Source of the DNA: Hippasteria phrygiana
Taxonomy: Eukaryota > Echinodermata > Asteroidea > Valvatida > Goniasteridae
Length of the DNA stretch: 64,000 nucleotides
Reading direction: 5' to 3'
Assembly (NCBI GenBank): GCA_037893225.1
Contig: JAZGUH010000628.1
Coordinates: 1,263,000 to 1,326,999, forward strand
Shown piece after piece: positions 11,685 through 24,140 of the stretch. The notes under the pieces were generated by a model that did not search any database, had not been told where the DNA came from, and saw nothing but the letters and a program-made list of their open reading frames with translations. Within the stretch, counting starts at the first letter, position 1, and each line of letters opens with the position of its first letter. The translations under genes were made by a program, and so were the position numbers.

Positions 11685-13826
11685 GTCCCTCAGATAAGAT
11701 TCAGAATAAGATTATTTCAAAAACAGTGCAATACCTGACAAAGGTCAAACTTCATAAATTATACAATTTCTGCGATTACTCTTTTGCCAAAAGCTTTCTC
11801 AATATAAAAAAAAGCTTATAGGCCAAAACTATTTTATACGGGTGAGAGAAAAAAAACACATCGATTTTACTTCAAAACCCCTTTATTCGTATACTGAGCC
11901 ATTTTGTTTTCAGCTAACGATCAAATACAATAATTGCTTTTTTGTGTGTTAGTTTTATTGTGAGTTGATTTTAAGCGGTTTCAGTGTAGGTGTATCGCAA
12001 TGAATTTTGCTGTTTTTGAAGTGTCAACAATTTAGTGAATTGCTTCGTTCTTTAGGTGTTCTGAATTATTGTTTTTATATGAGAGTATTGTCATTAAATT
12101 ACCGGTACTAAACATACAATTAGGGAGATATTTTAGTGTTGATGTAGCATACTGTGGGGAAACATGGCGACTTAGTGAGACATTTTGATGTCTGCCTAAT
12201 GTCTCGGCTACTTTTTCTAGAAAGAAAGTTTCTTGTTTCAAACTGAAAACGGTTGGAAATGCTACTAAATTAAGCTTCAAGATCACAGGTCAAAAGGTGT
12301 TTTTTTTTAAACACAGGTCTATGGGTATGTCTCCCTACTGTACCATTCTCAGAAATTATTTACTATTTACATTTATTGAAATTTATTTGTGTATTTATTA
12401 TTTTAATTTTATATTAAACAATCTTATTCCCTTACATACATCTTGTTTTAGCCGGATACCGTACGATGTGACATTTTGATTGCTACATCATGTTTTCAAT
12501 GAGAAAACATTAAACCAGTTATTTTATCCGTATATCCATACATGTAACTATAGCTATGCACACAGTGGTAAACACCAGTACGGTAAGTAGCATGACCTCG
12601 TATATTAACAATTCAATGTTAATACGGGGTTTATTGTTAATAGGAAAAAATCTACGCACGAATGATTACACATTATAATGTGCACAAAACTAACAACCAG
12701 CACAACAGTCCATTTCACAGGCAATAAAATCTACATTTATTAGTGAAGCCTACGTTTCAGTCAAAGACAGGAACGTGTAGCATATTAAAGCAGTTTTAGA
12801 ATAATTTGAATAATGCGTTTTTATTCACAATTCATGTAGGCCTACTTTAGCTCGGGGTTTTAAAGGGGGTTTTAAAGGCGGTTTTAAACGCACTTGTTTA
12901 AAACCGGCCCGGCACATATTTCCTTACTAAAAATCAATCCTTTACAATCATTTAGTCAAATTCACACACCAACAAAGTTTGGACGAAATATTATTGGCTA
13001 CCAATGGAGACCAATTTAGCTGTTTAACAGGAAAATGAAGTCAAAAACGGAACCACTCTAAGAAACTGTAGACAAGTTTGATAAATTTGCACACAAAGCT
13101 ATGCAAGGAGGCACTGTTGTGGCGCCTATGAGAACATCATGCTTTGGCTTTATGAGTGTGGAAACTAGCATAAAAACAAATATGTTGAAATGGGATTGCT
13201 AGAAAGGAGGTGGTGAATCAGTAACATGGAACAGAAAGCTGTTCTGCATGTATTCACTTCATAAGAATCCTTATGATTCCTTATAACTTACCCGTAAAGT
13301 CGTGTGTCATTTTATACACTTGTGGTGACATTTCTTCTTAACTAAACACAACTGATTTGTATTTCCGTATTAATTAGATCATTTCATCTACACTTTAATT
13401 TTGAAAATACAATGGAATAGTCTGGGGCTAAAAGAAAAAGTGTGACCAAAGTTACCCAGGGTTGGGGTAACATTGGTCACCATTGTTTTTACATGTATAT
13501 GTCACAAAATGGTTGTGTTCATGAACTCGGTATTAATATATTGTAGACGCTATAGGCAGCTGATCCGTGACATTTGACCCCTGTGGACACCATCTGGCGT
13601 TTGGGGCTCTCTAACAAACATATAATTATTATTTTCAATTAAAAACTTATTTTGGGCCAAAAGTTTGGTTTTTAGGCCCATTTTTAAACATGTTTGATAT
13701 TATAAATATTAAATTTTAACTGTTGAATATTAGTTCGATTATTTCTGAATAACATGACACCAAATACGTCCCAATCTGCTGTATATTAAGCAAGAAAAAC
13801 ATTTTAAAACCCTACAGATGGCTACT
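11685..13826. other. Spacer, unit 1; no gene seen
   Basis: AT-rich. It holds the GTGACC hairpin at 13442-13480. Reading frames here are short and change between units by simple indels. The corresponding DNA occurs twice more in unit 2 (about 24540-26690 and 27280-29430). Confidence 0.5.
13442..13480. repeat. GTGACC hairpin, unit 1
   Basis: Near-palindrome: GTGACCAAAGTTACCC followed 6 bp later by GGGGTAACATTGGTCAC. Its left arm is the same sequence as the core of the 18-bp minisatellite that starts about 350 bp downstream. Confidence 0.8.
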
Positions 13827-14110
13827 GACCAAAGTTACCCAGCCGACCAAAGTTACCCAGCCGACCAAAGTTACCCAGCCGACCAAAGTTACCCAGCCGA
13901 CCAAAGTTACCCAGCCGACCAAAGTTACCCAGCCGACCAAAGTTACCCAGCCGACCAAAGTTACCCAGCCGACCAAAGTTACCCAGCTGACCAAAGTTAC
14001 CCAGCCGACCAAAGTTACCCAGCCGACCAAAGTTACCCAGCCGACCAAAGTTACCCAGCAGACCAAAGTTACCCAGCCGACCAATGTTACCCAGCAGTCC
14101 AAAGTTAGCC
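13827..14110. repeat. 18-bp minisatellite, about 16 units (unit 1)
   Basis: Tandem GACCAAAGTTACCCAGCC with few variants (CAGCTG, CAGCAG, one CAATG). Because 18 is a multiple of 3 and the unit has no stop, most frames on both strands stay open (for example DQSYPA repeats on the plus strand). These frames are not supported as genes. Confidence 0.95.
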
Positions 14111-14393
14111 AAGTCCTCTGTTTCCATGCTTGACCTCGATTTTACTGGTTGTGAGATTGAATCGAGCGAACGAGTTTGTCAGATGGCGGAGTCCCACGGT
14201 TTACATGCTATTTTTATCCACTTTCCAGATTATTTACTAAGCCGTCACCGGAAAATATATCTTATCTCATTTCAGGCTAAACAATGAAGATAAGTTTTCA
14301 AAATTGACGTCCCATTTGAATGACATATCAACGCAAATAGGTCTGCATTTAACACAAATATGCTTAAACAAAAGGAATAGTTATCAAGAGACG

Positions 14394-14573
14394 TTTCTGC
14401 GTTTGCGAAATTTACAGCTAGGCCGCTGCTCATTTGGAGTCCATTTCCAAACAACATTTGTTTTCTGGTCACTTCGGTGAAAATGTTTTGAAAACAAAGA
14501 TTGTGAGTCCCCCCCCCCCCCCCCCAGGAGAGAGAAATTATAGATGCGCCATGACGGATGACGAAAACAGTTT
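14394..14573. repeat. Dispersed ~180-bp repeat with C tract, unit 1 copy b
   Basis: Second copy within unit 1 in the same orientation, about 5.2 kb from copy a. Shared words include GCCGCTGCTCATTTGGAGTC. Confidence 0.65.
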
Positions 14574-14800
14574 AAGAAGAGAATATAGCGCTGGAAATAC
14601 GCATATCCTTGCTGGACGACTGCTAGAGTGTTATATACCAAAGCAATTCAGACTCAGAAAACATTTGTTACATCAGTACGTATTTTTCAATATATCTCTT
14701 GTAATTAGTCTACAAAACAATTATAACTTGAACGGCAAAGCCATCATGGCTCACTGATGAAGGCGGGAGGGAAGGCTCCACACCACCACTCCACCCCACC

Positions 14801-14830
14801 GGACGGACGGACGGACGGACGGACGGACGG
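14801..14830. repeat. (GGAC)n tetranucleotide microsatellite, unit 1
   Basis: Seven perfect GGAC repeats plus a partial one. The unit 2 copy is shorter. Confidence 0.85.
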
Positions 14831-15494
14831 AAGGGACAGATGGAAATTGGTATTCCATAGGCTCGCATCTGCTTCGCAGCTCGCAAAAATTAATATGCAC
14901 ATCACAAGCTATAAAAATGATGAAAAGAATTATTAAAATCGGAGCAGTATTAAAAATGTTATGATAATTTTAGTTTTATTGGATGACACGAATTCCGCTG
15001 ATTATAAGTGAGTTACCTTACTAAAAATCTCTTTTTAAAACATTTTGTTGTACTAAAATGTAAAAAAATAGGAAAACACAGTATGATTTTAATTGACATA
15101 AACAAGCATTTTAAACGAAAACGAAAATCGAAAATTTCGACCCTCAATGGATTTTTGCCTGTAGCTCAAAACGGACGAATGCGACGGGTCCCTTGGAAGA
15201 ATGGCACATAATTAGTAATTATGGATGCGATCATTATAACGATGATTAAGCGAGGTCCAGTGTGTCACTTATGTCAGTCAATCGTGACAACACGTCAATA
15301 TTGGTCTGCTTTTTTATGTACTTGCTGGTTGAGAAACAGATAGTTAACACCGTGAACGGTAGTTTCTCCACAAACGACAAGCAAAAACCAGACAAATTTA
15401 TTGGATAGCTCACTCCAAGTTGTGCGGACATCCAAGGACGCAATCACTTATAGAATCTACAGGGCAGATTAAACGAAAGCGACCAGCGGACACG

Positions 15495-18400
15495 ATGCGA
15501 ATCTATACCGTATTCGGGCTGTGCTTCCTGGCGGGCCTTTGGGCGGGCCACGCCGGTGCTATCGAAGTGGCCTCTTTCAACATCCGAATTCTGGGAGAAT
15601 CGAAAATGGGTAAACCAGAGGTGGTCGCGTACTTGCAGAAGGTATAAGCTCTTGCAAAATAATGTTCGAAGTTGCTGATTTAGTAAATAAATATAATTAT
15701 AACTATGACCACAATTGTAAATTCAGTATATTTTTCTTTATAGATCTTGTAACTAAATCATACAAAAATATTGGATTTTTTTACCTGCTTTCGACATTTT
15801 TCAATGAAAATTATATCCTACTTTCAGTTTATACACACTACAAAACGCGGTGTTAAATTAACACCGCTTTTACGGCAGTGTTATTTTGCTCCGTATCTCT
15901 AGTAGCGCAACATTGCCCTTCTCAGCCTTATGCTGAGAAGGGCAAAAATGCCAGAAAATTGATTTTGGGTTTTCACGAAGAGCCAATTTCGAACTCGGGG
16001 CTGTGAAGGGCAAATTGGCCAGAAAATGGATTTGGGGTTTTCACGAAGAGACAAATTTGAACTCCGTGTTAATACAATAGGGCTGTAAAGGGCAAAATGG
16101 CCAGAAAATGGATTTGGGGTTTTCACGAAGAGACGAATTTAAACTCCGTGTTAATACAATAGGGCTGTAAAGGGCAAAATGGCCAGAAAATGGATTTGGG
16201 GTTTTCACGAAGAGACGAATTTAAACTCCGTGTTAATACAATAGGGCTGTAAAGGGCAAAATGGCCAGAAAATGGATTTTGGGTTTTCACGAAGAGACAA
16301 ATGACACTCTGTGGGGCAAAACGGGCCATTTCTCGCTTCTGAGTTTTCACGAAGAGACAAATTTATTAATCAATTAATAACTCTGTAATTAATTGACTTA
16401 TCGCTCAGCTGCCAATGACTTTTGAAAGATTGAGAACTGAACTTTAACATAGTGTCAACAATGAATCAACATGTGGTATAAATGCAGGTAATATCTTCAA
16501 TTTAAAAAGTGAGCAGCTTAAAACCTGATTTTCTTGTAACTTTAGTTTAGTGCGGAGAGGCAAAATTCGTCTGTTCGTGAAAACTGTGACGATATGGTGC
16601 ATTTATTGCTGGGCAATGGGCTGGGGTAAGCACTTATCCAGAACCACCAATTAATGACATCGTCATGTATTACTGAAAATGCACTATGCCATATTGAATA
16701 GGCACAAGGCGCGATGGGCGCGATGCGCGCGACGATGTCATTTTGGCGGTTCTTGATAAGTGCTTACCATGGGCTGGTGGTAGTTTGTGTATTAGTGTGA
16801 CTGGCCATCACGTGGGCTCTAACCTTGCATACTCCTTGTGGACCTGTGAACAAAAGATGTCCACACGAAGCAGGAAGACTGAACCTTATGCGGACTTGCC
16901 CATGGTCCACACAAGTTATTAGAGGCATTTTGGGGTTAGGGTCATCCGTCGCAAAATGAAGGGGAATACTTACGGGGATCACGTTTTTTTTACTCATAGA
17001 GTATATGCATGTGCGGTGGTACATGGCACACGCACGTTGGATTGCTGTGGATTCACATCGTATAGATACAATGTATTAATTCGTTCGTCATTATTTTGAC
17101 AAGGATTATGAATTTTAAGGCAGAATTTTAAGTAGTGCAAAATATGGTGCATTTATCACAAGACCTTAGGGAAACAATGTGAGTGTTTTATTATCTGTAA
17201 ATTGGGATTAATCATGTTTTTCTTGACGGCTTTTGCTGGTGGTAGTTTATGTATTAGGCCAAGTAAAAAAAATGTTTAGCGTCCGGGTTTTTTTTAAAGG
17301 AAGGAGACTTCTACTATGACATATTTCTAACTAATGCCTTCCACATCTAAAAGTTTTGGGGATCGTAACTAAATGCAATTGGCTTTCTATTGCAGATTCT
17401 GAGTAGATACGACCTTGTTATGATACAAGAGTATCGATCTAAAACACTAGACGCCATCAACGCACTCCTGACAGCACTTAACGAGTAAGGGAAAAATTTG
17501 TAGAATTTCAATTCAAAGAGCTGGCATTTCTAATTGCTAATTTGTTTTTGCTTTTAAAACGTACTTTGGGGTCTCCGTGTCATTTTCGTGCAAGGTTAAC
17601 AGTCACAATGTTTTCTCGACTCTAATACAAAAAGATGATTAACAATAACACGTCTAGGTTGTCTTGATGAGACTGCTAATGTTGCTAATTTGGTTACAAT
17701 ATTATCAGGAACTTACATGTTTGTGCCTTTAATGACTACTTAAAATATACTATTAAATGGTTGATTGATTGGCAAATTAATATTACATTTTCAGCTTAAT
17801 AAACCTTGCTAAACTTAGTACCAACATATAGACTTTTTTCTTACTGGAGTTTTCATAGTACACGATTTGTATAGGGCAGGTTTGACCACACGGCACACTT
17901 GACCGATTTATTTGAATAAACACTTCATTACTATCACTACACTAGGCGGTCCAATATGGACATCATTGTGACGTCACATAAAAATGCTACGGGTAACGTT
18001 GAACCACGCGGCATATTTAACTGACAAACTTGCTTAAATGTATACCACTCGTGTGCCAAATACCAGATGTGGTTACCTATTTCGCGGGTAATTTGACATT
18101 TTTTTGTTTTAAGAACAAAATGTGATATTACCGATATTAATGCGTTTATTGGCGACATTGGTTAATAAGTAATCAAGGCATTCATTTATTATTTTATCTT
18201 TTTTTTAGATATTCCGGTCAGACTTATGACATGGCGATAGGTCCAAGAGAGGGTCGCTCCACGAGTAAAGAGCAGTACGTCTTCTTCTACAGGTGAGACC
18301 GTTGTCATCACTTCCATCCAACTAACACTAACACTTGAGATTTATTTTAGTCATTCATGACGACCAACCAAAAGTAGTTTGTAATTACTGCCGGACTTTG

Positions 18401-21400
18401 AATTTGGTTTTAAATACTAGTAAAAATGTCAGAATTCTCGGAAAAGTTTAGAATAATCTTAATGTGAATGCTTTGTCAATATTAAATGTAGTATACACCA
18501 TTTACAAACATAAAAAACTACTGAACTATTTACGAAGTACCGTACTAGACTGTAGGCAAAATTGTAGTCTCAAGCATCCTTTTCAAGAAAAGTGGAAATT
18601 TATATCGTTTTTCCACCGATTGTCGGCCGACAATCGTTGGAAATAGTCTAGTTCCCCGACCTGATAATTCCCGATTTTTCTAAAGTAGGGTCAGGGAACC
18701 AGACTATTAGAAATGTTTTTCTGTTTCCTCAGCATCTATGCACACAAGACTTTAAACAGGTCAGTGTTACAGTATTTGCTAGCACACTATAAAAAACTAA
18801 CCCCCCAAATCCATTTATTTCTGAAAATTACAGCAAAAGCAAATGTTGTACACTATCTTTAAGTTACCAAAATAATGACGGCAATATAAATGCTAGTTTA
18901 ATTCCCGCGATTCGCTGTACAGTACGCCACCAAGAGTTTGTCACAGAGAGAACAGTTTTCGCACTGTGCATTTGAAAAAAATCAGTCGACACGTCAATCT
19001 AAAAAGTATGTATCATTTTGCTCCAAACGAACAAATCTGATACCATGATACGACGCGCTAAATTTGAAGTATAGTTTGAAATTCTGGACGGTCAGTTATT
19101 GTTAATATTTACTAGGTTTCCAAATGCGTTTCAAAATAGAATCTCGAATTAGCCTTAGAAATATGTATCCTGTGAAAGTATCCTAAGAAATACTTATTGA
19201 CCGCGCAATTTGAAAATCAACTCTCAGGTGCAACCGCATGATGGCGCACGGTATTTTAAACTGGCCCATTTAAGCAATGATTAAATATACTACGCCCAGG
19301 CCTATATATGTACTACCCGGTATGGTATTAATGTTCTATGTTATTTTATTTTATTTCAGGACGGACTTGTTCAAGGTTGTGGGCCAATATGCTTACGTAG
19401 AGAAAGACGATGAATTTGAACGGCAGCCCTACATCGTGCGGTTTCAGACTCTTACGTCATCATGTAAGTTATGAATTCCAATGCAGTTGGTATTACAGGT
19501 CAAAAGGTCAAAAGGTCAAAAGGTCAAAAGGGCAAAAGGGCAAAAGGGCAAAAGGGCAAAAGGGCAAAAGGGCAAAAGGGCAAAAGGGCAAAAGGGCAAA
19601 AGGTCAAAAGGTCAAAAGGTCAAAAGGTCAAAAGGTCAAAAGGTCAAAAGGTCAAAAGGTCAAAAGGTGGGTCACATTAAATGCCCCCTCTCTACCTTGA
19701 TTGCCTGCTTGATCCTTGCAATAATTTCTATGGCAGTAAATGCATGACATGCTATCGTGTCACTTCCATTTAGCAAAAGTTTAAAATTGCAAACTTCGTC
19801 TCAAACCAATTAATTTCATGTTGTTTGAATCTCATTCAAAATATGATGTCACTTGAGCTAGACTTGTTCCTGGTCCCTCTGTCATTTTGGAGCTACGTCA
19901 GTCATTTGCTTATTCATGTTCGGGGCCAGGGTTTTTCTCTACTGGTAATAAACAACTATCAAATAATGATTTAGACGCAGGCACGTGACAGATTTTCTAC
20001 CAATAGTGATACTGTCTCGGACATCACACTTATCAATAGAGGTTAAATCATGGACTTTTTCCTTTCTAATGGTTAACGTAACGTGGCAAAGTAGGCCTAC
20101 TGCAAACACTAATGTAGAGCAGACCATTTTACATAAAAAATCCATTTCATTAAAGATTTGGTCAAATGTTCCATTATCTTTCATCCAATCAGCTCTGCCG
20201 TCTGAATTTGCCGTCGTGAACATCCACACCAAGCCAGATTACACGATCACGCGTTACGAGATCGACGCGCTGGCTGATGTCTATGATGATGTCGTTGCGA
20301 AATGGGGAGTACAGGTAGGTACCGGTATGCACCAGGCTACTATAAAACTAACGGTGGAGAGGCTAGGCTAGGGGGGTTGCTGCAGGTTGGCATTCTCGAC
20401 TCCATGGAGACGAGGTTTGCCCCCTTTTTTATGGGTATCGCCCAACACAAGGCCAAAAAGGCCACTCAAGGTGTGGGCTACAAAATACAAAAAGACAGAA
20501 ATCACAGGCACAATCATGAGAAGGCATCAATTCACATTTCGTTTGAATTGTAAATTATTATAGGTGGAAGGGAAGCAGGTTTTTGAGAGACGCAGTACGA
20601 GGGAAACAATGGAAGAGTATCTCCTTTGGAACAATAGTGAAAATGATGTGATGAGACAGCCAGGCGAGTAGAGTGGACAGGGGGAACTAATGATGAAAGG
20701 CCACTGGAACACCTTCCATGATAGTATCGATAAAAGAGGCCCTTGGATTACAAAGAAGGATCTAATACCATGGAATAAATCATAGCTCTATGAGATTTGC
20801 CCCTGGACGGGAATCGAACAACATAGCCACTCCCTCAAAATCTATCACACGCCTTGTGTATTGTACTATTGTCAAGTAATATGTAGATTTGTATAACTAT
20901 ACTGTATAGCTCTTGACATAGTGCCTGTGAAAATCATACATGACTGCATTCACAGTACCTTAACAGTAACATAAGAAACAATACTGAGCTGTTGATGATC
21001 GGGAATGATTTAACTGATTGGAACATTAACATTTCTGTCACTCAGGACGTGATAATCACGGGAGACTACAACGCTGACTGCAATTACGTCAGGGCTTCTT
21101 ATTGGCCGACGATCAGACTGTTTACAGAGAAGCGTTTCTATTGGCTGACACCCCACGATGCCGACACGACCGTTGCCAGCACGGACTGTGCATATGACAG
21201 GTACGAACAGTTACTGCATGATTACATACACAAGACGTAACTATACTCGAGATGATCGAATGGGGAAATATACCTATATTTGTAAGCTGAAGTGCCTTAA
21301 AAGTCACCTTAATACTTAAAATACTTAAACCCACACCATTCACCTGTACATCCAATTATTTTACTATCACTTTCAACGTTTTGTACAGGTGTGAGTTAAC

Positions 21401-21998
21401 TTATCCCTCTTAAGCCATACCGTAAAAAAAGCTACATATTGTGTTTTTATTTGTTTATGTTCTTTTTTTTCTTTTTCTTTTGGGTCATTCCAGGTTTGTG
21501 TTGGCTGGTTCGAAGATGACCGCTACACTGCCAACTTCTCGTGTCTTCAACTTCGACACTGAATACTGGCTGGATGAGGCCACCGCGAGTTGTTTTCGCT
21601 CAAATGTGGATAAAAGCTGGAGTTCTTGTTCTGTTAAGTCTAACAAAATGCGGATGCACTTTCATACAAAATTAACGAATGCGTCTGAACTTTTACCGAT
21701 ATTTCCGTAGTCCGAACTACGACAAAAGAGGGCGCCATTAAACACAATCCACAGATTTTTACGGAGCAATGTGAACAATTAGCGTGCTAACCCATCGGAT
21801 AATAAACTTACTTTGCAACGGGAGTAACGCCCTCTGTTGGCACAGCTATGTTTAATCGTCACCTATGGCAGTTTATATGCACAAATGTCTAAGCAGCTTT
21901 GCATGCTCATTTCGCCTGCCGTAAGATTTTTTTTTGTATCATTTTTCTTTCAGGCCCTGTCTGTTAGCGATCACTATCCGATCGAGCTGACATTTTAG
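15495..21998 (+). CDS. DNase I family endonuclease, copy 2 (8 exons, one GC donor)
   Basis: Tandem paralogue of the gene at 161. Exons: 15495-15641, 17396-17484, 18209-18292, 19360-19463, 20193-20314, 21046-21200, 21494-21584, 21954-21998; 278 residues. Signal peptide and all catalytic landmarks (FNIR, IQE, KEQY, NIHTKP, GDYNADC, CAYDR, SDHYP) are kept. Differences from copy 1 are a few substitutions (TSKEQ for TTKEQ, PDYTI for PGYKI, VAST for VAGT, EYWLDE for EYRLDE) and a terminal codon change that turns the last lysine codon into an earlier TAG. The exon 7 donor reads ACC|GCGAGT instead of ACC|GTGAGT, so splicing would depend on a GC-AG intron. The first 82-bp-repeat insert lies in intron 1 and an expanded octamer array follows exon 4. 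It is probably still coding, but the weak donor makes expression uncertain. Confidence 0.87.
15914..16593. mobile_element. 680-bp hairpin and 82-bp-repeat insert, unit 2, intron 1
   Basis: Absent from unit 1, which reads GCAACATATGG across the site. It begins with a perfect 12-bp hairpin (arms 15915-15926 and 15932-15943). About five direct repeats of an 82-bp unit (spacing 16081, 16163, 16245) follow, each with the core GTTTTCACGAAGAGAC. A single inverted copy of that core lies at the right end (about 16565-16590). A terminal hairpin plus little or no target duplication would fit a Helitron-like origin, but the family is not established. Confidence 0.6.
16625..16768. mobile_element. 144-bp TIR MITE, unit 2, intron 1
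   Basis: Same element as at 611, with the same 9-bp target duplication ATGGGCTGG on both sides and a slightly longer GC-rich loop. Confidence 0.85.
19497..19668. repeat. GGTCAAAA/GGGCAAAA octamer array, about 21 units (copy 2)
   Basis: Perfect 8-bp periodicity. An inner block of GGGCAAAA units is flanked by GGTCAAAA blocks. It sits in intron 4 of DNase I copy 2, at the position where copies 1 and 3 have only two to three units. Open frames across it rich in Lys, Gly and Gln (GQKVKRSK period) are a by-product of 3 x 8 = 24 and are not taken as coding. Confidence 0.9.
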
Positions 21999-22381
21999 TA
22001 AATTCCACTTCAGCTGGGACAGGTAACAAATCTTCTACCAATCGGATTGTGTCACTTTTCATAAAGATTGTCAATTTTGTAATACAAATTCCTTGTTAAA
22101 TCTACAGATTTGGAGATTTAAGATCTATTTTGTTTCCGTTTTCTACTCTTTGGCAGATCGTTGCGATGTCAATCAGACTGATGCGAACAGAGGCAAACAA
22201 ATTCAAACAGTATCGATTTTTCGTTCCGTTTTACGCAACGTAGATACAATTATTAAAGTGAAAAACACAATATAGAACATGGTAATTTGTTCTTGATTAA
22301 GAAATTAAAGAAAGTAGTCAGTTTTCAGTGGCACGTTGTGATAAATACACTATAAAACTCTGTTTAGCAATTAAACACAAT

Positions 22382-22499
22382 CTTGCTATCAGTTTGTAAA
22401 CATGTTTAGAAGCTAAACATCAATGTTCAATGGCTAAACACTATCCGTCAATACGGTAAACATGTTTAGTATAAAACGTGTTTACAAACTGATAGCAAG
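22382..22499. repeat. Inverted repeat with 21-bp perfect arms, unit 2
   Basis: Unit 2 counterpart of the inverted repeat at 7650, with arms 22382-22402 and 22479-22499. Confidence 0.7.
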
Positions 22500-23337
22500 A
22501 AATTACTTAGAAAAGTGGTCAATCGCTAAACACAGTTTTTGCAGTGTAAGAAAGCTGAAAGCTGCAATCACAGTTGGCCAACTTAAAAAATACAAAACAC
22601 ACATCTTCTTCCTTCAATTAAAAGCTGGACGCGCCCAACCAAAACTAAATTTCATAACCATCCAATACTGTTTGGCCGGGATCTGGGGCGGAATTCGCAA
22701 GTTCCGGCTGTGAGTGACCAGGAAAAAAACCCGCGGTCCTGTGTTGGCAAACAAAAGGATGTAGGCCTATCTCACAATTTTCTTGATTCTTGTTGGTAAC
22801 GAAACAGTGATTTTTCAGTAGGCCTATGCATACACGCATGGCACCATTGCTCAAATGCCTTTAAAAAAACGTTTGAATATATACTCAGTTTTAGAGGTGG
22901 GAGGAAAACCATGTAATGAATTTACATTGAAACCCACGGGATCAGAACGACGGGGACTGACATCCTGAATCCAAGGGTGATTCGTCATATAGGTAAAGGG
23001 CGAGGATAAAGTCACTGCATAAACCTGACTCTATGCACGTATTATCTATTTGTGTGATGAATCTGACATAATAAATGTACTAATTTACGACAAAGCAATG
23101 ATCGTATCGGTTCAACATTTTTTCTACGTCAAAACTTACCCAATCCCTCAGAATATTTTGTCAGGCCACTGCACTGGGTTGGCTTCGAAGTCCACACAGC
23201 AGAAGCTATATACGTATGGACAAATTGTGGCTGTTCTGCACAACATTTGAATGGCCGTCAAAACAGCGTATAGGCACCGTGCAATCGACCTTTAATGACA
23301 TACCGGTACATCTAGGACACTTATTTCCATGTCCTTA

Positions 23338-23652
23338 CAGGCGAGGGTCCAGAGGGGAAGGTTTGGGGGGTCGAACCACCCCCTCCCCCTACTCGTTGTC
23401 AATTGTTGCCAATTGCTACTCTTTTTTGCTTGTAAGTGCCTAAGCCTAGGTACAGTAGCAAACCAGAAAAGAAATTTAAAGCAAAACCCCGTAAAGGTCT
23501 TATTTTGTGTGCACTTGTAAGAACAAAACAGAGAGGTTAAATGGCGCCACCAACGTTGAGAAACTTGTTGGGCAAATGTGCGGACAAAATTTCAGAACCC
23601 CCCGCCCCCCCCCCCCCCCCCCCCCCTGCAAACAATCCTGGGTCCGCCCCTG
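23338..23652. mobile_element. Probable hAT-like MITE with poly-C tract, unit 2
   Basis: Unit 2 copy of the element at 8596. Its right end (complement CAGGGGCGGACCCAGG) is closer to the usual CAGGGGCGG terminus. The C tract length differs between copies. Confidence 0.4.
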
Positions 23653-23840
23653 TCTTAATACATTCCCAGGTTCTTTGTAGCAATTCTAGGGAGTAATCGC
23701 AAATTTCGGATTTTAGTGGCAATAAAGATTTTTATATTTATATAATCCAAAGCATGATATCATCAGAAACAAAACAGTGGTGACGTCCCCCACCCAGTGC
23801 CACGTGGGAGAAAATATCAGTGTTTTCGTTTTCTTGCATG

Positions 23841-24015
23841 AGCCGCTGCTCATTTGGAGTCCATTTCTAACCAACATTTGTTTTCTGGTCACTTTGGTGA
23901 AAATGTTTTGAAAACAATGATTGTGAGTCCCCCACCCCCCCCCCCCCCCACCCCCCCCCCCCCCTCCCAAGGAGAGATAAATTCTAGATGCGCCATGACA
24001 TGACGAAAACAGTTT
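23841..24015. repeat. Dispersed ~180-bp repeat with C tract, unit 2 copy a
   Basis: Unit 2 counterpart of 9158-9338, missing its first ~25 bp. Its C tract is interrupted by single A residues. Confidence 0.6.
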
Positions 24016-24140
24016 TTCCTCAACCGCAGTCATACAAAGTCTCCACTAATGATTTCGAGGGTATACAAATAGGATTTGCTCGGCGAAGGCAATTTTGGGC
24101 CCATGTAATCATGTGCAATCTGGTATGGCTGGCTTACTTA

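Larger units (their letters stand above)
1..15353. repeat. Segmental tandem repeat, unit 1 (about 15.3 kb)
   Basis: Distance from the copy 1 start codon to the copy 2 start codon is 15334 bp, and collinear similarity covers exons, introns and spacer. The true left edge is outside the window, so the phase of the unit is arbitrary. Unit 1 alone holds the Harbinger element and the TIR inserts at 850 and 5004. Confidence 0.85.
14111..15353. other. Spacer before DNase I copy 2; no gene seen
   Basis: Contains the dispersed C-tract repeat and a short (ACGG)n run. The stretch is collinear with 29878-31123. No conserved protein is recognisable. Confidence 0.5.

Noticed and set aside
13818..14108. Long open frames on both strands with DQSYPA, GWVTLV or RLGNFG periods
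   Set aside because: They are products of the 18-bp tandem repeat (a multiple of 3 without stops); nothing outside the repeat supports a protein.
19410..19747. Lys/Gly/Gln-rich frames across the octamer array
   Set aside because: Explained by 8-bp repeats read as 24-bp periods inside a DNase I intron.
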